Assembly (NCBI RefSeq): GCF_016907275.1
Contig: NZ_JAFBBP010000001.1
Span: 5,260,001-5,324,000 of the forward strand
Direction: 5' to 3'
From: Micromonospora luteifusca
GTDB lineage: Bacteria > Actinomycetota > Actinomycetes > Mycobacteriales > Micromonosporaceae
Length of the DNA stretch: 64,000 nucleotides
The position numbers and the translations under genes are program-made. The notes under the pieces are model-generated. The model made no database searches and was not told the DNA's origin. It was given only the letters and a program-made list of their open reading frames with translations. Positions 51,398 through 59,725 of this stretch are shown here, piece after piece; the first letter of the stretch is position 1, and each line of letters begins with the position of its first letter.

Positions 51398-53272
51398 TCA
51401 GTGCGACTGCAGCGGTACGCCCAGCGGGCCGTTCACCACCGGACCGGTCGGCTGGGTGCAGAGCAGAGCGAGCTGCTCGACGACCTTCGCCGGCTCGGCG
51501 TACGGGTCCAGCCCGCTCACCTCCATCGGGTCCAGCGCCGGCACCGCCACGTGCGACACCAGCGGATGGAACGGCCGGGCGTCGATCTCGCCGGCGCCGA
51601 GCAGGTCCTCATGGAGTTTCTCGCCCGGGCGCAGCCCGGTGTAGACGATCGGGACGTTGCTAGCCGCGTGCTCGGCCATCTGCCGGGCCAGGTCGGCGAT
51701 CCGCACCGGCTCGCCCATGTCCAGCACCAGAGCCTCCCCGTCCTGGCCGATCTCCGCGGCCTGGAGCACCAGGTGGACGGCCTCCTGGACGGTCATCAGG
51801 TAGCGGGTCACCTCCGGGTGGGTGACCGTCAGGGGCTTCCCGGCCTCGATCTGCCGTTGGAACGCCGTCACCACCGAGCCGCGGCTACTCAACACGTTGC
51901 CGAACCGGACGCTGAGGAACGTCCCCGGAAAGCGCGACGCGGCGTGCGCGGTCAGCAGTTCGGTGATCCGCTTGGAGTAGCCGAGGGCGCTGATCGGGTT
52001 GGCCGCCTTGTCCGTGGAGATGTTCACGAACTTGGCCACGTCCTGGCAGGCGTCCAGCACCGACAGGGTGCCCCAGACGTTCGTCTTGACCGCCTCACCG
52101 GGGTGCCGCTGGAGCAGGGTCAGGTGCTTGAGCGCCGCCGCGTGGAAGATGACGTCCGGGCGGCGTTCTCGGATGATCCGGCGGATGCCCTCGTCGTCGC
52201 GCAGGTCGGCGAGGATCAGGTCCGGGCCGTCGAGCAGGGCACGCCCGGCCAGCGACATCTGGAGGCTGTGCAGGGCCGACTCGTCGCGGTCCAGCATCAT
52301 CATCTCGCCCGGGTCGGCCTTCATGACCTGTCGGCAGAGCTCCGAGCCGATCGAGCCGCCGGCGCCGGTGATCAGAACCCGCAGGCCGGTCAGGCTGTTG
52401 GTGCTCAGCGGCAGGTCCGCGACGACCTGGCGGCGTCCGAGCAGGTCACTGATCTGCACGTCGCGGACGTCGGTGACGGTGATCCGGTGGTCCACCAGGT
52501 CCCGTACGGGCGGCAGCACCTTGAAGGCGGCGCCCGTCTCGAGGGTCGCCTCGCGGATCTGACGGATGAGGGCGGCGTCGGCGTTGGCGACCGAGAAGAT
52601 CACGGTGCTGGCGCCGGAGCGGCGGACGGCGCTGCCGACGTCGTTCCGACCGCCCAGCACCCGTACGCCGCCCACGCGCAGGTTGTGCTTCTCCGGATCG
52701 TCGTCGAGCGCGCCGACCGGCAGGTACCGTCCGCGTGGGTCGCCGAGCATCGCCCGCAGCAGCCCCTGACCGGCGTCGCCCATGCCGAACAGCAGCACCG
52801 GTGTCGCCGACCGGACGTCGGGGCGCATGGCGAGATCGTGGCGGTGCCGGTACGCGAACCGTGCGGCGAGCATGAACAGCATGGCTAGGGCACCACCGAT
52901 GAGTGGGGTGCTGGCGGGTACCGGTCGGTCGGCGAGCAGCAGCAGGCTCACCGTCACGAGGCTCGCGGTCGTGATCGCCGTACCGGCCACGCCCTGCACC
53001 TCCTGCAGGCTCCCGATGGGGTGCCGGCCCGAGCGGAGCCGCCGCAGCGGCACCAACGCGGCGTGCAGGACCGCCGTGAAGGCGCCGAGGGTCACCGCCC
53101 GGATCAGTTGGTTCTCGGTGAGGGCGAACTCATAGCGCGCCCAGGTGGCCACCAGGGCCCCAATAATCCAGGCCGCACCGTCCGTGCCGAGGAGCGCAGC
53201 GGTCCGAGGCACCGCTCTCCGTCGTGCTCCGACCTTTTCCGCGCATCGTTCTTTTCCGATGTGCCACGGCAT
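51398..53272 (-). CDS. Membrane-anchored NDP-sugar 4,6-dehydratase (PglF/CapD-like)
   Basis: This is a 624-residue protein with four N-terminal membrane helices (about 25-140), a Rossmann-like CoA-binding region (LLFGMGDAGQG, 161-171) and a C-terminal SDR dehydratase (ITGAGGSIGSELC, 301-313). The active site reads STDKAANPISALGYSK. Asp421/Lys422 are kept, but the position four before Lys434 is Leu430, where PglF has Met and most SDRs have Tyr. PglF converts UDP-GlcNAc to the 4-keto-6-deoxy sugar used for bacillosamine-type diamino sugars. ATG 53272 has a GAGGAA site, and a 48-nt in-frame extension is rejected. The aminotransferase gene encoded at 55838-56965 would act next. Confidence 0.9.
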   Translation of the reverse strand: MPWHIGKERCAEKVGARRRAVPRTAALLGTDGAAWIIGALVATWARYEFALTENQLIRAVTLGAFTAVLHAALVPLRRLRSGRHPIGSLQEVQGVAGTAITTASLVTVSLLLLADRPVPASTPLIGGALAMLFMLAARFAYRHRHDLAMRPDVRSATPVLLFGMGDAGQGLLRAMLGDPRGRYLPVGALDDDPEKHNLRVGGVRVLGGRNDVGSAVRRSGASTVIFSVANADAALIRQIREATLETGAAFKVLPPVRDLVDHRITVTDVRDVQISDLLGRRQVVADLPLSTNSLTGLRVLITGAGGSIGSELCRQVMKADPGEMMMLDRDESALHSLQMSLAGRALLDGPDLILADLRDDEGIRRIIRERRPDVIFHAAALKHLTLLQRHPGEAVKTNVWGTLSVLDACQDVAKFVNISTDKAANPISALGYSKRITELLTAHAASRFPGTFLSVRFGNVLSSRGSVVTAFQRQIEAGKPLTVTHPEVTRYLMTVQEAVHLVLQAAEIGQDGEALVLDMGEPVRIADLARQMAEHAASNVPIVYTGLRPGEKLHEDLLGAGEIDARPFHPLVSHVAVPALDPMEVSGLDPYAEPAKVVEQLALLCTQPTGPVVNGPLGVPLQSH

Positions 53273-53398
53273 GTATGTTCCTCGTCCCAATCGTTCGGCC
53301 GCCAGCACGGGCGGCGGCACTTTCGCACCTTGTGTAGTGATACCTCCTATTTGCTGATCAGTGGTCTGTTTCGCGTTTCGCCCCGCTGGTCGGTTCGT

Positions 53399-54172
53399 TC
53401 AGACCTGGCGGTCGACGGGACGGGACATCCGGGCGAAGTGGGCGAAGCCACCGGTCGTCCCGGCCCCGGAAACGGTGCGAATCCGGTAGCAGCGGGTGGC
53501 CGGAACGACCTCGGTCAGTGCGGCGGCGAGACCCGGGCCGGTGACCTCCGCGGGCAGACGCAGGGCCGCGCCGACGACACGGACGCTCGTCGCGCCGGCC
53601 TCCGACCTGACTCGAAGATCACCGAAGCCGTACGCCGAGTGGTGCGCCACGAACGACGGCCAGTCCAGCAGGCGGACGTGGGGATTGGGAGCGGACCCGT
53701 CGGGGGTGACCTCGGTCCACTGTGCGTACGTCTCGTCGGCGAAGCCGCGACGCTCGTAGAGGCGACGCGCCCCCGGGTTCCGCACCGACACGTCCAGAGC
53801 GAGCTCGGTGCACCCGAGCCGACGGGCCAGGTCGCACCCGTCGTCGAGCAGCAGCCCGCCCCATCCCCGCCCCCGCTGGTCGGCGGCGACCGCGATCCCG
53901 TTGAGGAAGAGTCGCCCGCCCAGAACCCGCCAGTCGGCGACCGCACGTACCCCGGACGAGTCGCGGACGCAGCGGAGCATCACCGTTCGAAGGCTGCGGG
54001 GCGGGCTGACGGCGGCGGCGAGGTAGGCGGAAAAGTTGGCCGCGTGAACCGGCGTCAAGCCCGCGCACTCGGCGGGTATGGACTGGCGGAGCAGCTCCAC
54101 GATGCCGTCGAGGTGCGGATCGGTCGGCTCGTCAACGGTGACGATGGCGGTCCGCGTCACCAGGACGGTCAC
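53399..54172 (-). CDS. GNAT-family N-acetyltransferase
   Basis: This is a 257-residue protein whose central GNAT domain (about residues 70-165) has the acetyl-CoA loop AADQRGRGWGGLLLDDG and the following NPGARRLYERRGF. An extra C-terminal domain of about 80 residues has no recognised match. The GTG at 54172 overlaps the stop of the sugar transferase gene (GTGA), so it belongs to the same operon. In bacillosamine synthesis PglD acetylates the 4-amino group. PglD is absent here and this gene may take its place, which is inference from position only. Confidence 0.78.
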   Translation of the reverse strand: MTVLVTRTAIVTVDEPTDPHLDGIVELLRQSIPAECAGLTPVHAANFSAYLAAAVSPPRSLRTVMLRCVRDSSGVRAVADWRVLGGRLFLNGIAVAADQRGRGWGGLLLDDGCDLARRLGCTELALDVSVRNPGARRLYERRGFADETYAQWTEVTPDGSAPNPHVRLLDWPSFVAHHSAYGFGDLRVRSEAGATSVRVVGAALRLPAEVTGPGLAAALTEVVPATRCYRIRTVSGAGTTGGFAHFARMSRPVDRQV

Positions 54173-54792
54173 GTCAGCATCCGCTCCCGGTCGAGGTCCA
54201 GCATCTGCGCCGACGGGTCCTTGGCGACGCCGGCGCCGGTGAGGACCGTACGGATGGTGCGGGCGATGATCTGCAGCTCCAGCCAGAGCGACCAGTTCGT
54301 GACGTAGACGACGTCCAGCTCGAGCCGCTCGTTCCAGGCCAGCCCGTTGCGCCCGTGGATCTGCGCCAGACCGGTGATCCCCGGTGGCACCTCGAACCGC
54401 AGTCGCTCGCGGTCGGTGTACCACGGGTCGTAGCGCGGCAGCAGTGGGCGCGGACCGACCAGGCTGAGCTCACCCTTCAGCACGTTGACCAACTGGGGAA
54501 GCTCGTCGATGCTCGCCCGCCGCAGCAGCAGACCGATGCCCTTGCATCGCTGTCCGTCCGGCAGGAGCACACCGTCCGCGTCGCGTTCGTCGGTCATCGT
54601 CCGCAGCTTGTAGACCGTGAAGGGGCGGCCCGCCCGGCCGGTCCGTTGCTGGCTGAACACGACCGGTTTGCCCAGTCGCAGACGGATCAGGATCGCGGCC
54701 ACCGCCAGCACCGGGGACAGCAGGACCAGGACGGTCAGGCTGACGACGATGTCGATAAGCCGTTTGATCCGGCGTTGGGTGTCGGCGCTCAT
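54169..54792 (-). CDS. Initiating phosphosugar transferase (PglC/WcaJ C-domain-like)
   Basis: This is a 207-residue monotopic phosphoglycosyl transferase. The re-entrant membrane helix is at about 12-36 and the catalytic Asp68-Glu69 dyad in KLRTMTDE. Other blocks are RRASIDELPQLVNVL, SLVGPRP, and LPRYDPWY followed by PGITGLAQI. It transfers a sugar-1-phosphate from UDP-sugar to undecaprenyl phosphate, the first membrane step of repeat-unit assembly. It is the short PglC form without the N-terminal domain of WcaJ. It is coupled by overlap on both sides, and it is the only initiating transferase in the window. Confidence 0.92.
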   Translation of the reverse strand: MSADTQRRIKRLIDIVVSLTVLVLLSPVLAVAAILIRLRLGKPVVFSQQRTGRAGRPFTVYKLRTMTDERDADGVLLPDGQRCKGIGLLLRRASIDELPQLVNVLKGELSLVGPRPLLPRYDPWYTDRERLRFEVPPGITGLAQIHGRNGLAWNERLELDVVYVTNWSLWLELQIIARTIRTVLTGAGVAKDPSAQMLDLDRERMLT

Positions 54793-55841
54793 GTGACACC
54801 CGCCCGGTATGCGGGGAAGTAACCGCTGGACGCCAGGTCCTCGGTCGACCTGCCCAGTTGTTTCGCCCGGGCGGCGACCAACTCCCGGTACCGCTCGGGG
54901 GCGATCACCGCCGCGCCCGTCCAGAACGGGGTACGGGCACCCCCGAAGGAGCGCTTGAACTGGAAGAGCCCGTCCTCGGCACGGACGCCGCCACCGAGGT
55001 GGACCAGCCGGCACCCCTGCTGCGTGGCCCACTCCAGGATGCTCCAGACCAGCAGGTTGTTGGCGCCGTCGCGGGCGGCCAGCGGATCGGACCCGGCCAG
55101 GTGGTAGTGGGCCCGGTCCCGGTGCCGCAGCACGAGGGCGGCGGCCACCACGCTGGCGTCCGGGTCGCGGACCTCGGCGATGCACAGCGCCTTGTCCAGC
55201 CCGGCGGCCAGTTGGCGGTAGTAGCGGTCGGGGAACAGATACCAGAGCTGGCTGCCCAGCCGAGCCATGGTGGACTCGTAGAGCCGACGGAACGGGGCGC
55301 CGGGCAACAGGTCCTCCTGCTCGACGGGCCGGACGGTGCTGGTCAGGCCCTTGCTGCGGGCCTTGCGGATGGCGGTACGGGACCGCCCCTGCATGCCGTC
55401 CCACACCTGATCCGGTCCCTGCGACACGTCGACGGTGACGGTGTCCGCCCGGCGGGTCAACGCGACGGTCCCGAGCCCCCGCACCGCCTCGACCGAGGCG
55501 GCATCCAGCGGCGAGAAGCGGAGGAAGAGCGCGACGACAGCGGACTCGCGCCAGTGGGCGACGGCACGGGACCAGAAACGGGCCAGGTCCGCCGGGGTGC
55601 ACGCGGCGTCGACATGCAGGCCGGAGTAGCCGTACGGGCTGGTGGCGTCGGCGTCGGTGTCGCCTACCGGCCGCAGTACGTGCGGCAGCATCAGCCGGTC
55701 GGCCTCGTGGATGGTCTGCCAGTTGCCCGAGTCGGTCTCGGCGGCGGCCCGGCCGTAGCCGGCGGTGAAGTAGACGTCGGGACAGGCGACGTCGAGGGCA
55801 GCGTGGGACCCGGGTCCGGTCACCGTGAATCCGTCGCTCAC
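54789..55841 (-). CDS. FemAB/GNAT_6-like acyltransferase
   Basis: This is a 350-residue cytosolic protein. The second half contains RSRTAIRKARSKG, then HLAGSDPLAARDGANNLLVWSILEWA, then HLGGGVRAEDGLFQFKRSFGG, the pattern of the FemAB-like/BioF2-like acetyltransferase group (double GNAT fold). Members add amino acids or acyl groups to glycan or peptidoglycan precursors. The GTG at 55841 overlaps the aminotransferase stop by 4 bp. In this operon it most likely acylates the amino group of the new sugar or of the lipid-linked intermediate. Confidence 0.8.
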   Translation of the reverse strand: MSDGFTVTGPGSHAALDVACPDVYFTAGYGRAAAETDSGNWQTIHEADRLMLPHVLRPVGDTDADATSPYGYSGLHVDAACTPADLARFWSRAVAHWRESAVVALFLRFSPLDAASVEAVRGLGTVALTRRADTVTVDVSQGPDQVWDGMQGRSRTAIRKARSKGLTSTVRPVEQEDLLPGAPFRRLYESTMARLGSQLWYLFPDRYYRQLAAGLDKALCIAEVRDPDASVVAAALVLRHRDRAHYHLAGSDPLAARDGANNLLVWSILEWATQQGCRLVHLGGGVRAEDGLFQFKRSFGGARTPFWTGAAVIAPERYRELVAARAKQLGRSTEDLASSGYFPAYRAGVT

Positions 55842-56965
55842 CGGCTGCACAGGAATTCGCCGATGGCCTGACGGACCCGCTCGCCGGCGTGGTCGCTCAT
55901 CCCGGAGCCGCTGGGCAGGGTGAGGCCGTTGGCGAAGAGCCGCTCCGCGGCTCCGGTGAGCACCGCCTCCGCCCCGGCGTGCACCGGCTGCAGGTGCATC
56001 GGCTTCCACACCGGACGCGTCTCGATGTCCTGCGCGGCGAGGTGGGCGGCCAGCTCGGCGGGCCACCACCCGGACGCCTCCGGCTCCACCACAATCGTGG
56101 TCAGCCAGCAGTTGGCGCCCGGATCACCGTCGGCGAGCAGCCGGACCCCGGGCACGGCGGCGAAGAGCTTGGCGTACTGGTCGCGTAACTCGCGGCGACG
56201 GCGGATCATGCCGTCCAGCCGACAAAGCTGCGCCCGCCCGATCGCCGCCAACACGTTGCTCAGCCGGTAGTTGTAGCCGATTTCCGTGTGTTCGTAGTGG
56301 GCGACGGGTTGCCGCGCCTGGGTCGCCAGGTAGCGGGCACGGGCTGCGAGTTCGGCGTCGTCGGTGAGCAGCATGCCACCGCCCGACGTGGTCATGATCT
56401 TGTTGCCGTTGAAGGACAGCACGCCGGCCCGGCCGAACGATCCGGCGGCCCGGCCGGAGCGGGTGGCGCCGAGGGACTCGGCGGCGTCCTCGATGACCGG
56501 ATGACCGGCCCGCGCGCAGATGGGCAGCAGACGCTCGTAGTCGGCGCAGACGCCGAACATGTCCACCGGCAGGACCGCCGCGACCCGTCGGCCCTCGGTG
56601 TCGAGCCGTTCCAGCAGCGGCTCGAGCAGGTCCACGTCGATGTTGCCGGTCGTCGGATCGCAGTCGACGAAGATCGGCTCGGCGCCGGTGTAGACGGCCG
56701 CGTTGGCGGTGGCCGCGAAGGTCAGGGTCGGCATGACGACGACCTGCCCGGGGCCGGCGCCGACCGCCAGCAGCGCCAGGTGCAGCGCGGCCGTCCCGGA
56801 ACTGGTGGCCACCGCGTACGCCGTGCCGATCCGTTCGGCCAGCTCGGCTTCGAAGGCGTCGACGTCCGGCCCCAGTGGCGCGACCCAGCCGGAGCGGATG
56901 GCCGCCAGGGCGTACGCCTCCTCGAGCGGGCCGACGTCGGGCGGAGAGAGGTGAACCTTGCTCAT
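55838..56965 (-). CDS. DegT/DnrJ/EryC1/StrS-family sugar aminotransferase (PglE-like)
   Basis: This is a 375-residue PLP enzyme. The cofactor lysine is Lys189 in LSFNGNKIMTTSGGG. The PLP-ring-binding block is VIEDAAESLGA (157-167) and the substrate loop near the start is IRSGWVAPLGPDV. It would transfer an amino group from glutamate to the 4-keto sugar made by the PglF-like dehydratase. It is the first gene of the operon 56965 to 53399, which continues with acyltransferase, phosphosugar transferase and GNAT genes joined by 4-bp overlaps. A GGGAG site is 11-12 nt upstream. Confidence 0.93.
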   Translation of the reverse strand: MSKVHLSPPDVGPLEEAYALAAIRSGWVAPLGPDVDAFEAELAERIGTAYAVATSSGTAALHLALLAVGAGPGQVVVMPTLTFAATANAAVYTGAEPIFVDCDPTTGNIDVDLLEPLLERLDTEGRRVAAVLPVDMFGVCADYERLLPICARAGHPVIEDAAESLGATRSGRAAGSFGRAGVLSFNGNKIMTTSGGGMLLTDDAELAARARYLATQARQPVAHYEHTEIGYNYRLSNVLAAIGRAQLCRLDGMIRRRRELRDQYAKLFAAVPGVRLLADGDPGANCWLTTIVVEPEASGWWPAELAAHLAAQDIETRPVWKPMHLQPVHAGAEAVLTGAAERLFANGLTLPSGSGMSDHAGERVRQAIGEFLCSR

Positions 56966-57187
56966 GCTCGGATGACTCCCGCTGTCGCCGGGTCAAACTG
57001 ACAAACCGGTTGTACCACCAGGATCACTCCTGTACGTGCTTCTTGGTACTTTCGAGTGAATTTAAGGAGATATCGCTCTTCCGGGCGCTGGTCCTGTAGA
57101 GGGGCCCTCGCGTCTTGCCCCGGCAATGGCGGTTAAATGCTGCCTGTCGTGCCCACTGGTGGGCTTAACGCGCGAAGGGAGCTGCGG
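56966..57187. promoter_or_regulatory. Divergent promoter region with an AT-rich core
   Basis: This 222-bp gap separates the divergent aminotransferase and DUF389 genes. Bases about 57040-57080 are clearly AT-richer than the surroundings (for example GTGAATTTAAGGAGATATCG), a usual sign of promoters in high-GC DNA. No confident -10/-35 pair was assigned on either strand. Confidence 0.4.
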
Positions 57188-58135
57188 GTGCTGCACCTGA
57201 GGGTGATCGCTCCGGTGGACCGGTCTTCGGAGGTGGTCGACCTACTGGCCGCTGAGGCGGGGGTGACCCATCTGGCCGTGCTGCCCGGTGCGGCCCGGCA
57301 ACCGCAGGGCGACCTGATCCTGTGCGACGTGGTCCGCGAGAGCGCCGACCGCGTTCTGCGGAGCCTGCAGCAGCTCGGGGTGGAGGCGCGCGGCGGTATC
57401 GCCGCTGAGGACGTCGAGCTGACCATCTCCGCGTCGGCCGACCGGGCCGCGGAAGAGGCTCCGGGCAGTGGCGCCGACGCGGTGGTCTGGGACGAGATCG
57501 CGGCGAAGACCGGCGAACAGACCGAACTGTCCGGCACCTACCTGGTGTTGATCGTCGTGGCCACCATGATCGCCGGTATCGGTGTGCTGTTGGACCAGCC
57601 GATCCTCATCGTCGGGGCGATGGTGGTCGGACCGGAGTTCGGCCCGCTCGCCGCGCTCTGTGTGGCGCTGTGGCGCCGCCGACTCGACGTGATCGGCAGG
57701 TCCGTGCAGGCACTCGCCGTCGGCTTCCTGGCGGCCATGGTGGCGACCGTGCTGAGCACCTGGGCGCTGAACGCCGCCGGTCTGGTGACCAAGGAGATGC
57801 TGCTCGCCGACCGACCGCTCACCGACTTCATCTGGCGGCCGGACGCGCTGTCCTGGGTGGTGGGCCTGCTCGCCGGCGTTGCCGGCATGCTCTCCCTGAC
57901 GTCGAAGAAGTCGGGCAGCCTGGTCGGGGTGCTCATCTCGGTGACCACGGTGCCGGCCGCGGCGAACGTGGCCGTGGCGGTTGCCTACGGAGTGTGGGAC
58001 GAGGCGGGCGGCTCGGCACTCCAGCTCGTGATCAACCTGGGTGCGATCGTCGTCGCCGGACTGCTCACGCTCCTGGTGCAGCAGGCCTGGTGGTGGAATC
58101 TGGCTCGCCGGACCCGGCGTCGAGCAGCCGGGTGA
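57188..58135 (+). CDS. DUF389 family membrane protein
   Basis: This is a 315-residue protein. A soluble N-terminal domain of about 110 residues (LHLRVIAPVDRSSEVVDLL...) is followed by six hydrophobic helices. These include GTYLVLIVVATMIAGIGVLLD and the motif GAMVVGPEFGPLAAL that defines DUF389 (TIGR00341). Function of the family is unknown. The GTG at 57188 is chosen because AAGGGAG ends 7 nt before it, and an upstream in-frame codon at 57137 adds 17 non-conserved residues. The 3' end overlaps the convergent hypothetical gene by 71 bp. Confidence 0.85.
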   Translation: MLHLRVIAPVDRSSEVVDLLAAEAGVTHLAVLPGAARQPQGDLILCDVVRESADRVLRSLQQLGVEARGGIAAEDVELTISASADRAAEEAPGSGADAVVWDEIAAKTGEQTELSGTYLVLIVVATMIAGIGVLLDQPILIVGAMVVGPEFGPLAALCVALWRRRLDVIGRSVQALAVGFLAAMVATVLSTWALNAAGLVTKEMLLADRPLTDFIWRPDALSWVVGLLAGVAGMLSLTSKKSGSLVGVLISVTTVPAAANVAVAVAYGVWDEAGGSALQLVINLGAIVVAGLLTLLVQQAWWWNLARRTRRRAAG

Positions 58136-58532
58136 GCAGGGTGCGCAACGGAATGGACTCGCCGTCGCGGCCACCCGCCCCGATGACCAGCGGTGCCGGG
58201 CTGGCCTGCGGGTCGGCGCCGAACAGTCGGGCCCGCAGACCGCCCGGCACGGTCAGCAGGTGGAACCGGCCGTCCACGTCCACCGCCCGCGTCTCGGCCC
58301 GGTCGACGTACCAGCCCTTCAGCCGGGTGCGGTAGCGTCCGCGCCCGTCGTAGCCTCGCGCGACCAGCCGGGTTGTCCGCAGGCCGCGCCGGGTCGCCTC
58401 GGCCACGAACCAGGCCACCAGCTCCGCCGCCTGCGCCTGCTCGACAGCCCGCTGCCGGGCAGCCGCGTAGGCGTGCGCCCGCACCGCCTGCCGCTGCTGA
58501 TCCCGCCACTCCCGGCCGTCCCGCTCACTCAC
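58065..58532 (-). CDS. Hypothetical protein, 155 aa
   Basis: This protein has a helical, charged N-terminal half (residues about 5-60, rich in Arg, Gln and Ala). A small beta-rich domain around ARGYDGRGRYRTRLKGWYV and FHLLTVPGGLRARLFG follows. There is no signal peptide or membrane helix. It looks like a conserved actinobacterial protein of unknown function. The last 23 codons lie antisense to the end of the DUF389 gene. It is 24 bp downstream of the APH-type kinase gene on the same strand and may share its transcript. Confidence 0.68.
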   Translation of the reverse strand: MSERDGREWRDQQRQAVRAHAYAAARQRAVEQAQAAELVAWFVAEATRRGLRTTRLVARGYDGRGRYRTRLKGWYVDRAETRAVDVDGRFHLLTVPGGLRARLFGADPQASPAPLVIGAGGRDGESIPLRTLLTRLLDAGSGEPDSTTRPAAPGA

Positions 58533-58556
58533 GACTTCGACGGTACGCGAGCCGAC

Positions 58557-59441
58557 TCAGTCGAGTACGGCCCGGAGAGTGTGCTGGGCGATGCCGGCCA
58601 TCACCGGGTTCGTCTCGATGTAGTACGGCAGCGCGTTGATCGCCTGGACCAGGGCCCACCCGCGCCCCCGCTCCCACATCGCGTCGTCCACGCCGAGCGC
58701 CCGCCGGTACGTCTCCCGCGCCTCGGCGTCCAGCAGGTTCCATGCCGGCATCAGGTCCACCGCCGGATCACCCACGTTGACCGTTTCCAGGTCGATGACC
58801 GCGGCCAACCGGCCGTCGCGGACCAGCAGGTTGCCCGGCATCAGGTCGGCGTGGACCCACACGGCGGCGTCGTGCCCGGGGGTGTCCCGACAGCGGTCCC
58901 ACACCTCGGCCAGCCGGCCGGTGTCGGTCAAGCCGCCACTGAGGGCGAGTGCCGACCGGACTCCGGCGTCCTGGGCAACCAGCGGGCCACCCCGGCCGAA
59001 CCCGGGCCAGGCCCGACCGCCGGTGTCGATGCCGCGCAGGGCGGTCACGACGCCGGCGAGATCGCGGGCGAAGGTGTCCGGGTCGCCGATCCGGTCGAGC
59101 TGGGCGGTCTCCCCGGGGATGAACCGGTACGCCGTCCACGGCCCCGCATACCCCGCACCCGGCTCGCCGAGGCCAAGCGGCTCGGGCACCGCGACCGGCA
59201 GATGCGCGGTGAGCAGCTCGGCGTACTCCTGCTCCCGCCGCAGTTCGGCGTGCAGCTCGGGATCCGTCGGTAGCAGCGGAAACCGCAGCACGATCTCCGT
59301 GCCGAGCCGGAACAGGGCGTTCACGGTGCCGGTCGAGGCGAGCGGGCGCACCGGCAACGCCCGCCACTGCGGAAACTGCTCGGCCACCAGCGCGGCGACC
59401 ACGTTCGCGCTGACGTCCACCTGGTCGGTATGCATCCGCAT
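58557..59441 (-). CDS. APH-family phosphotransferase
   Basis: This is a 294-residue aminoglycoside-phosphotransferase-fold kinase. Catalytic His197-x-Asp199 with Asn204 lie in VHADLMPGN, and metal-binding Asp217 in VIDLETV. A G-rich N-lobe segment STGTVNALFRLG precedes VLRF, where Arg53 stands at the position of the usual ATP-binding lysine. Many members in actinobacteria are not resistance enzymes but kinases of small hydroxylated metabolites, so the substrate is open. The ATG at 59441 lies 7 nt after a TAATGA box on the minus strand (59454-59449), suggesting leaderless transcription. Confidence 0.85.
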   Translation of the reverse strand: MRMHTDQVDVSANVVAALVAEQFPQWRALPVRPLASTGTVNALFRLGTEIVLRFPLLPTDPELHAELRREQEYAELLTAHLPVAVPEPLGLGEPGAGYAGPWTAYRFIPGETAQLDRIGDPDTFARDLAGVVTALRGIDTGGRAWPGFGRGGPLVAQDAGVRSALALSGGLTDTGRLAEVWDRCRDTPGHDAAVWVHADLMPGNLLVRDGRLAAVIDLETVNVGDPAVDLMPAWNLLDAEARETYRRALGVDDAMWERGRGWALVQAINALPYYIETNPVMAGIAQHTLRAVLD

Positions 59442-59588
59442 CGCGAGATCATTACCCAGAGCCCCATCGGCACGCGAGCCGATTTTCCCACCCGCTGCCG
59501 ACCTCCCGCCGCAGCCTGACGCGGTCGCGGACGTGGTTGGGATGGCTGGCTGGCGGTGGGGGCTGAAGGCGCTTCGGTGGTCGGCCTT

Positions 59589-59620
59589 GCCCCACTCATG
59601 GGGCAGCTCGACAGCGCCGC
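59589..59620. repeat. Solo copy related to the 54-bp array unit
   Basis: GCCCCA-CTCA-TGGGGC (59589-59604) forms a 6-bp hairpin and is followed by AGCTCGACAGCGCCGC. The array at 25.06-25.41 kb has the same hairpin plus AGCTCTACAGCG. It lies in the 284-bp gap between tex and the APH-type gene, which otherwise holds nothing recognisable. Confidence 0.65.
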
Positions 59621-59725
59621 AGAAGGGCCCGCCGAGTCGGTCATCGCGCGTCCGGGGCCCGGGAGGCGCCAAGGATGACCGCCCCTCAGGGGGATCCCCG
59701 GCGCCTCCTCGCGCCACCTGACGGA

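Noticed and set aside
58557..59441. Aminoglycoside resistance gene
   Set aside because: The APH fold is clear, but there is no mobile context. The family is broad in actinobacteria, so resistance is not supported.
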